From assembly GCA_019973155.2 (NCBI GenBank), contig BPQB01000071.1, positions 122,431-186,430 of the forward strand: a DNA stretch of 64,000 bases, in the 5' to 3' direction. How positions within the stretch are numbered: position 1 is the stretch's first letter; each line of letters begins with the position of its first letter. This stretch comes from Phanerochaete sordida. Its lineage: Eukaryota; Basidiomycota; Agaricomycetes; Polyporales; Phanerochaetaceae. The notes under the pieces are model-generated. The model was not told the DNA's origin. It saw nothing but the letters and a program-made list of their open reading frames with translations, and made no database searches. The position numbers were made by a program, and so were the translations under genes. This document shows positions 50,390 to 60,789 of this stretch, one piece after another.

Positions 50390-51231
50390 ATGAAGTCTTT
50401 CACCTCTGTTGTTGCCCTCGTCGCCCTCGTCGCTGCCTCTGCGAACGCCGTCGCCATCCCCGACAACATCGCCGAGGGTGAGCGCCCCTTCCGCTCTTCA
50501 TGCCACTGACAGGGTACTGACACGGCGCAGTGTGCAAGCCCGGCACCGAGGTTGTGCACAACAGCACGGACATCGAGGGCAAGCCGCTCACGTTCACGAC
50601 GTGCGACCTCAAGGAAGTGCCCGCGGCGCGCTCGTTCGACGAGGGCTCGTCCCTCGAGAAGCGCGCGGCCGGCTACGACCTCTGCGGTGCGCCCTGCACG
50701 ACCGTGTGCCACGGCGGCACCGGCGGGCCCAACCCGAACGGTCGGTGCCCCCTTCACTACTTGCTGGATCTGCTGCTGACCTGAGTGCGGCGTGTGCGAT
50801 AGACTGCCAGACGCTCGCCAAGTACGTTGTATACCGGATGTGCGCGCAGGAGTGTAGGCTGACTGTGTGCACAGCAACCACGCGAACGACGGCGAGTTCA
50901 CGGTCAGCTACGGCACCTTCGGGTGGTGGACGTACGGCAGCTGCGCCGCCGGCCTCGCGAACCACTGGGGCGCCGACGTCTATTACTGCTGGGACACGAA
51001 GAACTGTGCGTATGTCTGGCCTGGGAGTGTAGCGGCGCTGACGATCGCGTGCAGTGGCTGGCGTCATTTCCTACCTCGCCTGGAACTGCCAGAGCACTCA
51101 GCACGCCAACGGCGGCCAGTGCAACTTCAACAACAACCCGAACGGCCTCGGTATGTTTCTCATGCTCTTAACTTTTGTCGCGTCGACGGCTGATATCTGG
51201 CTTAGGCTATGTCATCGTCGAGACCTCTTAA
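50390..51231 (+). CDS. SSP-5: secreted cysteine-rich protein
   Basis: Exons 50390-50477, 50531-50740, 50803-50821, 50875-51005, 51055-51150 and 51206-51231 (88, 210, 19, 131, 96, 26 nt) give 189 codons. It has a clear signal peptide (MKSFTSVVALVALVAASANA), the two-Cys segment (VCKPGTEVVHNSTDIEGK ... FTTCDL), the Kex2-type site LEKR and a mature domain AAGYDLCGAPCTTVC with eight Cys. Blocks match SSP-3: YGTFGWWTYGSCAAGL, DVYYCWD, SYLAWNCQ and NNNPNGLGYVIVETS. The signal peptide, lengths and splice sites are complete, so the gene looks functional. It lies 1.5 kb upstream of HMG-A4 in the same direction. Role unknown; extracellular. Confidence 0.92.
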
Positions 51232-52284
51232 GTTGTCGTCTGCAAGACACGGTAACTTGAGGCACAACTCACGAATGTGTCCTTTGGGTTTTGTCTCTGG
51301 CTCGCAGTTACAGGGATTGTATTGGATATATCTGTCGTCTGATGTATGTATGCTCCACGAAGGACTATATATGACTATGCCACCTGCAATTTGCGTGAGA
51401 ATGAGCTGAGCACCAGCCCAACTTGAGAAATTGACCGCGATATTTATGTGGCGCTGCGGGATTAAGTACTAGCTAGGCTTCCCGAGTCATCTCAATTTTA
51501 CGACAGCCTTATCTTCTGCACGACCAGACGATCTGCAGGTGGTAGTATCTCATTTGCGAATCACGGACGTAATCGGCAGGTGGCAGAGCACAAGTTTCGC
51601 TCTGCCGCGCGCTTGAAACAGGACGGCACGCGCCTACTTCCTTTCCGGGACAGTGCGCCTTCTCCGCTGACGACGACGTCGCTTGCGAGCAAAATACGGT
51701 TAGACACCCAAGACTTTGCCTTTCACAGGATCTCACAGGTATTTGCTGACTCTGTGATACTTTGTACCGCTGCACACGACGGAGTTTGGCCAGCCTCAAT
51801 GTTCCCAAGCATTGGTTCGTCACAGGCAATTGGTTCAGGTTCAAGGCCGTGTCGAACTGCTGACGGTATGTCGGTCTCATGAATCGCCACTCTATACCAC
51901 GCTGATGTGCATACGAGGCTCTGCTCCTGCACTCCATCCAGCAGCTCAAGCCGTCAGCGACTCAGCACGCAGCGGTCGTCCTGCGGAATCTCATGATCTC
52001 CGCCGGGCCAGCTGGTCCCTGCAATCAGCTGATCAAGTCCAGTCATATGATAGCAAAAAGTGTACCCCCGGCGGACGAAGACGGGAGGATTTGATAACGC
52101 TTCGAAACATGCAATGTTTTGTGGCGTCGTGACCCCGCTCATTTACCTCGCCGCTGACTTGGGTGGCGGTTATCGCACCGTAGGCAGGGAGCTCTCAGCA
52201 TGTGCAAAAACTCTGTGCCTATGCTCCCGAAGCTCTGCCGAGCTGCATCAGCGGTGGATTGGGGTGCGGTGGCGATTTGTATCG
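51232..52284. other. intergenic region between SSP-5 and the HMG-A4 promoter
   Basis: No gene supported; short frames only. Confidence 0.4.
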
Positions 52285-52336
52285 TAGTTGCCCACTCGGG
52301 CTAGCGTGCGGACGCCGGACGGTGGTGAGTTTGCAG

Positions 52337-52369
52337 CCCCAACACGAGGCGAGTTTTCTAATCTCGATA
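52337..52369 (+). promoter_or_regulatory. 33-bp block identical upstream of HMG-A4 and HMG-A1
   Basis: Identical over 33 bp to 22820-22852 (minus). It ends TTTTCTAATCTCGATA, about 340 bp before the HMG-A4 start. Confidence 0.6.
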
Positions 52370-52574
52370 CTTCTCCCCAGAGTGCCACAGGGGAGCGTCG
52401 CCATCAGCCTCGAATAGTGGGCCTGTGCTTCGATCCACCGGCCGAGAAGCACAAGCGCCCGGCCAGGTCCATTCCCCCCGCGACGAGGCCCGGTCGTTCC
52501 ATTGTCTCCCGCTTTCCCACACTCATATGCCTCTCAGGTCGTCGTCGTACCTTCTCCGTACCGCTTCCTCGTCA

Positions 52575-52592
52575 CCGACATGCCTGATTCGG
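52575..52592 (+). promoter_or_regulatory. subfamily A promoter element CCG-N12-CGG (HMG-A4)
   Basis: CCGACATGCCTGATTCGG, about 120 bp before the ATG, followed by a TTTATACC TATA-like box. About 90 bp just upstream also align with HMG-A1 (TTTCCCACACTCATATGCC, TACCGCTTCC). Confidence 0.6.
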
Positions 52593-52710
52593 TCGCCGGG
52601 CGCGGGGCCATTTATACCGGCGCGCCCTTCGCCAAAGTCAAGCTCAACACCAAGCATTTGACATTTACTTCCTCTGACCGCCACACTCGCAAGCACACTC
52701 GCACCGAACC

Positions 52711-54543
52711 ATGCCTAAAGCCAACACACGCAGCGTGCACACTCATCCCTGTCCCAGCTCGGACAATAGTCCGGGTTCCTGCCCTGCCGCGGATGCATCT
52801 CGAAGACGCATCCTTGTTCCACTCTTGGACAACATACCACATCCGCATACCTCCGCTCCCCCTGTCGTCTCCGACCTATCCCTAGCCGAGCCACCGCAGA
52901 AGAAGAGAAAGACCGTCAAGAAGAGCAAGGAGAACGAGAAGGACAGCGAAAATAAAGTTCCTCGCAACCTCTTCTTCCACTGGAAACAGCATCTCGCCCC
53001 TTTCGCCATAGAATCCCTCGGAAGATATGACTACCTCTCTTCGTTTGCGGGCATCGCCTGGAGGCTCCTGCCCGAGGCCCACCGAAATACCGCCAAGAAA
53101 AACCTGCGGGCAGCGCTCGACCGATGCGAGAAGGAGAATGGAATCCGCAGTCTCGTGGGCACGGGGATGCGCTACGTTGATTCCCTCCTACGAGACCAGA
53201 TTATCCCCCGGGACGTCTTCGACGAGGCGCTCGTACGCTTGAGGGCGCGGCAAGAGGCTAAGGCCAAAGCCAAAGCCAAAGCCGCGGCGGCGGCCGCCCT
53301 TCTGGATGAGCCCCAAGAAGCGAGGCCGAGGAGGGGCAGGGCCTCGAAGAAGGACCAGAAGCCGAAGAAGGGCAAGGAGCCGCATCAGGCCACCCCTGCG
53401 ATCGCTCCGGAGGCCGACGTGACGCCGGCGGCCGAGCCAGGTCCAAGCAGCAGGAAGCGGCGTCGGTCCCCGTCCATCTCGAGCTCAGGCCCCTCCTCCG
53501 ACGAGGGTCGCCAACGCGACGTTGCACCGCCCCGCCCCTCTCCCACGCCATCCTTGGCGTCGTCTCGCTCCGACTACGCGTACACTCCGAGCCCTCCACC
53601 GCCGCCCACGCCACCCGTCGCCGAACACATTTCCGCCGCCGTCGCTCCCGAGCAGCCGCCGCAGCTGTGCTACCCCTGCGATGGCCCGTGCGCCAACTAC
53701 GACGAGTACCAAGTGGCCCCGGCCGGTCATGGCGCCGCGCACGTCGCCGTGCCCGAACCTTGGAGTGGCCCCATGTACGCGCCTCAGGTCCCACCCCAGG
53801 TCCCCTATCACGACGGCGTCACTCCCGCCCGCTACACGCCTAGAAACGCGCCGTCTCCCTACGCGCATCATCCCGTAGCCGACCATGCCCCCGCCTGCTG
53901 CACGCCTGGATACTCGCCCTCCGCCCCCGCGCGCTATCCCGTGAATGACTGCGCTCCCACCTACTACCCTCCGGGACTTGCGCCGTCTCCGCACGCGTAC
54001 TACCCCGCGAACGACGTCGTGCCCGCCGGGGAAGTCACCGGCTACGCGCCACCCCTCGACGCGCACGTATTCGGCGACCCACACTTCGCGCATAACTTCG
54101 CGTTCAACCCTCCTGCCGCTCTTCCGCAGATGGGCGGCGGCGTTGCCCCTCAGGACGTCGAGGACAGCTACGCCTACCCGGAGCAGCCCGTGTTCTACGC
54201 CAACGCCAGTCCTGAGCAGCCCGTAACCCCCGCCTATGCCAGCCCCGAGCAGCTCGCGCCACACGCTTCTCCCGACGCGTACTCCTCGCAGCGGCAGGGC
54301 GACTGGGAAGTGGCGGCGCTGCGCAAAGAGTCGCTGGAGATCCAGTCGCGGCTCCACGACTTGTTGCTAGTGGTAGCAGATGACCTGCAGACTCTCCAGG
54401 AGCTTCTCGTGATGGAAGAGGCCGTCGGCTCTCGCGCACTCTACGCGTGGCTTCGAGGGGTTTACGATGCCGGATTAGTCTTCCACTCTACGGAGGAGAA
54501 TACCGTTCCGGCGTTGCCTCCTCAACGCATCTCACAGTGGTGA
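52711..54543 (+). CDS. HMG-A4: HMG-box-like nuclear protein, subfamily A
   Basis: A single exon of 610 codons starting MPKANTRSVHTHPCP. A basic nuclear signal (PPQKKRKTVKKSK) at residues 61-73 precedes an HMG-box-like domain at about 83-155: PRNLFFHWKQHLAP, FAGIAWRLLPEAHR with the core Trp, KNLRAALDRCEKENG, then the shared extension (GMRYVDSLLRDQIIPRDVF). The middle is Ala/Lys- and then Ser/Pro-rich, followed by many Pro/Tyr/Ala imperfect repeats (YSPSAPARYPVNDCAP type). The motif AHVFGDPHFAHNFAF matches HMG-A1. A C-terminal helix (LRKESLEIQSRLHDLLLVVADDLQ) could be a short coiled coil. Regulatory function is inferred from the domain and basic region. Confidence 0.72.
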   Translation: MPKANTRSVHTHPCPSSDNSPGSCPAADASRRRILVPLLDNIPHPHTSAPPVVSDLSLAEPPQKKRKTVKKSKENEKDSENKVPRNLFFHWKQHLAPFAIESLGRYDYLSSFAGIAWRLLPEAHRNTAKKNLRAALDRCEKENGIRSLVGTGMRYVDSLLRDQIIPRDVFDEALVRLRARQEAKAKAKAKAAAAAALLDEPQEARPRRGRASKKDQKPKKGKEPHQATPAIAPEADVTPAAEPGPSSRKRRRSPSISSSGPSSDEGRQRDVAPPRPSPTPSLASSRSDYAYTPSPPPPPTPPVAEHISAAVAPEQPPQLCYPCDGPCANYDEYQVAPAGHGAAHVAVPEPWSGPMYAPQVPPQVPYHDGVTPARYTPRNAPSPYAHHPVADHAPACCTPGYSPSAPARYPVNDCAPTYYPPGLAPSPHAYYPANDVVPAGEVTGYAPPLDAHVFGDPHFAHNFAFNPPAALPQMGGGVAPQDVEDSYAYPEQPVFYANASPEQPVTPAYASPEQLAPHASPDAYSSQRQGDWEVAALRKESLEIQSRLHDLLLVVADDLQTLQELLVMEEAVGSRALYAWLRGVYDAGLVFHSTEENTVPALPPQRISQW

Positions 54544-56621
54544 GAAACACTCTTGACATGAAATTACGCTTGCACTTGTCCCAGGTACCATAGATGTACC
54601 TAGGGCACTTGTACGCATCGAGGCTCTCTTCAGCTTCCTTCGTAGCGGTAGTCAGCCTAGAAAGAGCAGCCCTTGTATCGGATTGATGTGTGTCTTGTAC
54701 TCGTCTTATTGATAACGAATCGTCTCCCCTTCACAACATGCGTGAACCATGTGCCCTGATCTTGAAGTGCGGCGATATTCTAAGAGAGGCAGTCCTTGTA
54801 ATGTCTCCGCGAATATATCACGCTTTCGAGACTTGATGCGAACGACATTCTCCTCTCGCAATGTTTCCACACACGAGCCTCACATAGTACCTCTCCATGC
54901 TTCATGAACTGTCTCGTGCATTTCATGCCACAGAGTGTTTCACACACCCTCTGGCATGAAATGCGAAGAGTCGGATTCCACGTCCCCGTTGCACCCGGAT
55001 GTCAGGTACGTATCGGAGTCAGCTAGAAGCTTGAGGCCTGAGCAGCGCCGCAACGTAGAAAGAGCCTGTAGTATATCGAGGACTAGTAACGCTCTCGCTC
55101 CCGACTAGCAGCTATACGTCTCCCTCGATGTCAGCTTCGGTTTTTTGACCAGCTTCTTGAAACTTGGCCTGAGCGCTGAGCAAGACAGTTCACAGGCATG
55201 CGTTCGCATCACCAGCGTTTCGTCAATAGAACAGTCGTAGTAAGATAGGCTACAACTCGTGCTGACATAAATTGAGTGTGGCTCGTGAAATAAAAGGATG
55301 GCGGGCGAGCTGGCACGCACTCGGCGCCCGCGTCATCAGCCGCTGGATGCGCTGTCTTCCATTTTTGGACTCTGATGACATCCTCTCTTGTCTGCAACCT
55401 CCATGGGACTCTCAAGGCATTACTGCCGCCAGTCGAAAGGCGTCGCAGATATCAAGAAGAATTATTGCATTCACTTGCTGGTCTGGCCTGTCGATACTTG
55501 GGATTGCGGTCGGGTACTAGCGATGGCTAGCTACGCTCAGGATCAAGCAGGGGAGGTTAGTGAGTCGCCTGCATGCATCTCGTTTACATTCTTCTCAACG
55601 CTCCGCGGACGTTGGCAGGGCTTTATGGACCAGTACTCGACCTGCAAGTCCTGGTCCAGCAATCTTATATGCTTTTCTGCCGCTCACTGCGGGTCTACTG
55701 GCGTAGGGCTGCACTGCTGCCTGCTAACACACTGATTACAAGGCGACGACAGGGTGATCAAGATCCCGTTAGCTGCTATATCCCCTGAATTGCACAGAAA
55801 CGCGGCATATATACTACTCAACTCAGCCGTGCGATCCCCGAAAGGCCGGCAATGAGACAGCGGGTACCTGGTCTTCGCTGACGAAGCCGCCGCCAATTCG
55901 CGCATCTTACGGCCTGTTCGCCCACCGACAACTTCGGCTACGGGCAAGCCCTGCGCACGTTGGTTTTTCTGCACATATCTAGCGCACTCCGTTGCTCACT
56001 CGTGCGCAGCTCTTCCAGACACGAACGATCCGCGTACCTGACGCGCCGCTCGACGTCTCGGCACCGCGACCGCGTGAGCAGCTGGGATACTCCGCCTACT
56101 GAGACCGCTGATCGCGAACAAATGGGCTGCGCCACCAAGGGCGTCCAGAGTGCCCGCCTGGCGAGGGAACGTGGGTTGAATGGTACATCCCATCTTTCTT
56201 TGATGGCAGCGAAATGCGCTGCCCGACGCCGCAAAAGCTTATCGTCGCGTCCTAGGGCCGTGCTGCTCGCTGTTGGAGCTCAACAAAAATCTCTATGCTT
56301 CGAGGAGCTGAAGGGTAGTCGAGAAGAGAAGCCCCAAGTGTTCGCAGCCCAGGCAAGCGGCGATAACCGATCCTCTACGTGCACCCGACGCAGCACTGAT
56401 AGCCGTGCCAGACCCTGCACCGTGCATGCCAAAGCCTTCGCCGTGATTCACACCCACCGGTGACCGGGCAGAAGGCCAGCGGCCGCTCAGGCACGCCGGC
56501 ACTGCCCAACTCCGATGTTCGTTCGTCCTGCCCTGCCCAGTATGGTGCGCAAGTACGAATGCTGGCTCGTTGGTATTTGTTCGTGCGCGCTCGACATCGC
56601 CTGCGCGGGCAGCGGGCAGCG
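54544..56621. other. intergenic region between HMG-A4 and SSP-6
   Basis: No supported gene. A 45-bp hairpin lies at 54919-54963. Open frames near 55.9-56.5 kb lack motifs. Confidence 0.4.
54919..54963. repeat. imperfect hairpin with CATTTCATGCCA arms
   Basis: CATTTCATGCCACAGAGTG pairs with CACCCTCTGGCATGAAATG; the outer 12 bp are perfect. The arm resembles the hairpin at 20448 (CATTTCATG), so it may be a short repeated motif near the ends of HMG-A genes. Confidence 0.5.
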
Positions 56622-56673
56622 TATATAAGGCCTTGCAAGCTCCTTGTCTGGCGTCAAGTGCTCGACACTCGCC
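56622..56673 (+). promoter_or_regulatory. SSP-6 core promoter: TATA box and conserved 20-bp start element
   Basis: TATATAAG at 56622-56629 is followed 32 bp later by TCAAGTGCTCGACACTCGCC (56654-56673), 45 bp before the ATG. Confidence 0.65.
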
Positions 56674-56717
56674 TCTTGACGCTCAACACAGAAGCTTCAC
56701 CTCTCCGACCAGCAGCG

Positions 56718-57553
56718 ATGAAGTTCCTCACCTACGCCGCCGCTCTCATCGCCACCGCGGTGCTCGCCTCTGCGGCCCCCTCCGGTGCGCCCCTCCCCCC
56801 TCTCACCATCCTCCACCGCTGACCCCGCAGCAGTCTGCGTCCCGGGCACAGAGACGCTCCTGAAGTCGCGCGACGTCGGCGGGAAGCAGTACACGATCCA
56901 CAGCTGCACGACGGCCGAGGGCGCTGCGCCCCCCGACGGCGAGCAGGGCAACCCGCTCGGCGGGATCACGTTCAAGAAGCGCGACCAGGACCTGTGCGGC
57001 GCGCCCTGCACGACGTACTGCAACCGGGGCACGGGCGGGCCGAACCCGAACGGTGCGTGTGCCTTGGCTGTCGGCTATGTCGAGCGGTGGTCTGATTGTG
57101 CATATATGCAGACTGCTCCGCGCTCGCCAGGTAGACCATGCTATCACGGGTCCAATGAGATAGTAGGCTGACGACGACGGCTTGCGCAGCGAGTACCAGA
57201 ACGACGGGCAGTTCGACCTGCCGGCCGGCCAGACGTGGTACTGGAACTACGGCTCCTGCGAGGTCTGGCAGGTCAACACGTCGAGCGGCAACGAGTGGTA
57301 CTGCTACGATGAGAGCAACTGTACGCTTTCTTCGCCACATATTTACTTAGATAGTGGCTAATAAGTGACTGTGCAGGGGGCGGCGTCGTCAACTACCTCG
57401 CGTGGAACTGCCAGGCTACCACTGGCGGCTACAACGGCGGAAGCTGCCACTTCTACGACAACACTGGTGTCGGTGAGTCTTTTGGCGCGGCTTTGTGCTG
57501 CACGGGGTGCTGAAGTGATCTTTATAGGCTGGGTTCAGGTCCAAACTTACTAA
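56718..57553 (+). CDS. SSP-6: secreted cysteine-rich protein
   Basis: Exons 56718-56784, 56834-57052, 57112-57130, 57190-57320, 57377-57472 and 57528-57553 (67, 219, 19, 131, 96, 26 nt) give 185 codons. It has a signal peptide (MKFLTYAAALIATAVLASA), the two-Cys segment (VCVPGTETLLKSRDVGGK ... IHSCTT), the Kex2-type site FKKR and a mature domain DQDLCGAPCTTYCNRG with eight Cys. It is the close paralogue of SSP-2 (TWYWNYGSCEVWQ, WYCYDESN, NYLAWNCQATTGGYNGG, HFYDNTGVGWVQVQTY), although the two lie 40 kb apart and in opposite orientation. All splice sites are canonical. It is complete and probably expressed from the core promoter at 56622. Confidence 0.92.
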
Positions 57554-58669
57554 GCGTAGATCTCCGTGTATGGTCGCCGGTCTGCTATATGTGCGATGGG
57601 TTTTCACATGGGGCGGAGGATCGTCTCGTGCAGATGTTGAAATTGTCGAAGATATGTTGAATGAATATTGGTGTGTGCCGTTCACCGTCGTGTATTACTT
57701 GCTGCCCGTCGTTGTGAATCCTTCAGGCCATGAGTATAGCCCGGTCCTGGGAATGCGAACTTCGGTTGGCTGTGACTATTACAGCTCGAAAGCAGCGTCT
57801 TTCGAGGGAGAATAAGGTAAGCACTTGAGTCGAATTGAACTTTTGTAACACATCTTGAGGATATATATATATATATACAGATTTCGTGGCGATTGTAATG
57901 AGAACATTCTTCAATTTTTCGCGTGTCATCGCAACGCCGCCTTGAACATACGCCCTCTGCGAAGCCTAAAGCTGCGACCAGCTGGCGTCTGCACCATTGA
58001 GATGAATCAGAGTCTACGCTTTCGATATCAAGCCTTGATGCAGATGCATCCTACTAGTCCGTCCATGGACATCGCATCTCCTACCTAATCAAAGTCCTCC
58101 CATGTCGCACTTACCTGTCGATCCGACCCTCTCGCAATCCTTCCTCTTGCTGATATCAGCGAGCCGACACGCCACCGTGCCACATATCCAGGGCACACTC
58201 TTACGACCAACTGCCGCACGTCTCTTCCTGCGAAGCAGAGTACTGACACGCCGCATCTCAAATGTAGGCTGCCTCGACGCAGTCTGGAGGTACGCAGACA
58301 TCATGTCGCGACCCTCGTGCCGCTCATGCACAATCGCGGTGATATTGCAGTCCGACCGCTCTTCCATTCGTCATTCAGATGGCAGGATATGGCTGAGACC
58401 AAACCACAGTGCTCAGCGCGTCCCTGATCGCATCTCCGACGACATGTCTGCCGCAGACGCCCCATCTCCACCATCTCCCCCGCGCCGATGGCATCCAGCC
58501 ACGATCCCCGGCGTCGCTGACCCATCCAGGGCCCGCTCGCACGCCCGGCGCGCCGCCACACTACGAACAGATCGCGCCGCCACATCCGCGGCACGCCCAA
58601 CGCGTCCTGGCCCGGCATATATGGCACCGCGAAGCCACGCCCGGCCTACCCGCCCCTCCCAGACTAACA
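57554..58669. other. intergenic region between SSP-6 and the membrane protein gene
   Basis: Contains an (AT)n microsatellite at 57861-57877. A 269-codon plus-strand frame (58102-58911) runs into the next gene in another frame and is not supported. Confidence 0.4.
57861..57877. repeat. (AT)n microsatellite
   Basis: About eight AT dinucleotides downstream of SSP-6. Confidence 0.8.
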
Positions 58670-60672
58670 ATGGACCCCTTGCCGCCATCACTCCCGCCGC
58701 CGCCCGCGCCCGCGCCGTACCTCGCGCCGTTCCTGCTCGGGACGCTGCTCGCCGCGCTGTGCGTCTCCTCTGCATGTGCGGTGCTCCGCTGACGCGCCGC
58801 AGCTGCCTCGGCGTCCTCTCCGCGCAGAGCGCTGCGCTCCTCGCGCAGCCGCGGCCGCGCGCCGCGCGCTGGGTGGTGCGTTTGTTCTCCGTGGCGAGCG
58901 TGCGGTGCTGACGCGGCGGCGCAGGTACTTGCGATCTGGTGCGTGTTCTAGTGGGTGTTGGTGTACGCGCGAGGCTGACGCGCGCAGGCTTGCGAACGCG
59001 CTGAACGTGGGCTCGGCGACGTGTGCGTGCTATGTGTGCGTTGCGCTGCTGGAGGGGTGCGCAGTGTGCTGATGCGCGCTAGGTTCATGGTGGCGTACTT
59101 TGGCGACCTCGCCGGGTTGTTTCGCGTCCCGATACCGTGGTACGTCGGCGTGCTGGGTCCACGGGCTGGGCTGATGTTGGCGGGCGCAGGAGTGTCGTGG
59201 TGCGTGTGTCGCGCGTGCGGCGCCTGCTGCGCTGATCAGGTTGGAGAAGTCTATCATAGTCTGCAGCGTATGGTCTTTCATTCGCTTTGCGAGTGACATT
59301 GAATATATTGACGAAAGCGGCAGGCTGTCAGCAATTGTCTCGTGCAAGGGTGAGCCGTTTCCAGCTCATCACTTATTTCTTCGTCTGGTGGAACTGATAT
59401 CGGCCTTGCAGCTGCTTCGCATGGCACATATGGATACGTGCGTTCTCCGCTCAGTGTTACTCTGCTCCGAGCAGGCCACGCAGTCCATCGATGAAGCGTC
59501 CTCCACGCAGATTACGGCCGGAACCCCGCCGTGGGCGTGATCTTGGTGAGTTCTGCTCTACCGTCGCACCATCTTTAGGTGTGTATACGGCGCTGACTGA
59601 TCATGTAGACCATTGCTATTCTGCTCACGTTCTGTACGCCGCGATCATCTATCCCCTCGCACCCGTGCTGACACCCTTGGCTGTCTCCAGCGTGCATCAC
59701 CGGTGCGTACCCTCCACTCTGCGAGCGCATCACGCTGACCCGCCGACGGCGCAGCCCAAGGGGGCAAAGTGTACGTACGCCCCCTCCCGCCTCCCCGCCC
59801 ACCCGCTTATCCCGCGCCACAGCGCCGCGCTCGGAGAGTTCGCGCTGCTGCACTCCGTCGACGTGCGTTGCTCCCCGGTGTCCCGCCGCGCGCACTGACA
59901 CGGCCCGCAGTGGCTCCTCTACACGGGCTCTGCGCTCGACTTCGCGCTGAACCTCGTGCTGAGCAGCGCGACGGCGCTCGCGCTCGCGCGCACGCGGCGC
60001 TCGCCGCTGTACCGCTGGGACTACCTCGTCACAGCGCCCGTCGTATACATGGCGCACACCGGCGCGCTGTGCATTGCGGAGGCGCTTCTTGTGATCGTTC
60101 TCGTGCGTGTGTCTGCGCATGTGCGCTGCGGGTGCCGTGCTGATGTGGCGCAGCGCGTGCTCCGGCCGGACGACTTTGTCTACTTCGGTGGTGCGTGTCC
60201 AGGTCCTGCCTGCGCTGTCGAGCATCTACCTGACGGGCCGGCGCAGTATTTATCCCCTACAGCGTCAGTACGTACAGCCTGCACATTCCACATCTCCGCT
60301 TTGCTGACCGACTGCCACTAGTGTACGCGAACGCGCTCGTCGGATTGTACGTCCTCCGTTCGTCTGTGCTTACGCGCTGCTGAACCAGCCTCGCGCGCAG
60401 CCTGAACAGCGGCGCACTCGCGGCCGCAGCCGCGCAGTCAAAGCCTTCCTATCCGCTACACGCTCTGCCTGCGCACGCGCATGTGCTCAGCGAGCTGGTC
60501 GTACGTTGCTCGATGTCTGCCACCTGTATCCCTGAGCGCATTGCTTACTGAACGTCGTGCGTAGGATGCGAAAGCGGTCATAGAATCTGGCGCAGCGTCT
60601 GGGCATGAGCCGCTCGCTGTGCTCGTCGAGACGGTGGTGGAAAAAGAAAGGCGCACGATGGCGCTACTGTGA
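58670..60672 (+). CDS. multi-pass membrane protein, probable DUF6534 family
   Basis: A many-exon gene (about eleven exons, several very short, the splicing of some uncertain) from the ATG opening MDPLPPSLPPPPAPAPYLAP to TGA at 60670-60672. Recognisable hydrophobic exons are PFLLGTLLAAL, WVVLAIWLANALNVG, FMVAYFGDLAGLFRVPIPW, NPAVGVILTIAILLTF, WLLYTGSALDFALNLVLSSATALALARTR, and YLVTAPVVYMAHTGALCIAEALLVIVL, then RPDDFVYFG and VYANALVGSLNSGAL, and a soluble tail rich in Ala, Ser and Glu. This order (N-terminal Pro-rich, seven-helix-like, LYTGxGxA..., NTGxLT-like helix, C-terminal ANALVGSLNSG) matches the DUF6534 proteins that are numerous in Agaricomycetes. Function of that family is unknown. One internal exon near 59.3-59.5 kb is doubtful, so the copy could be damaged. 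Confidence 0.6.
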
Positions 60673-60789
60673 TGCTGTTTCTATTCTTACGTACTTACTT
60701 ATTTCTTGTCCTGATACACCTGGACGGTGACGGATAGCGTCGTTCTCAGGATGGCGGCAAGAAAGGAGGGAGATTGTCCAAGCCCCACG

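Noticed and set aside
13471..57553. Assignment of the SSP family to Hce2/Ecp2, KP4 or Y3-type glycan-binding proteins
   Set aside because: Cys number and spacing differ, and only a loose DC / YGSC resemblance to Hce2 exists; without a profile search this would be a guess.
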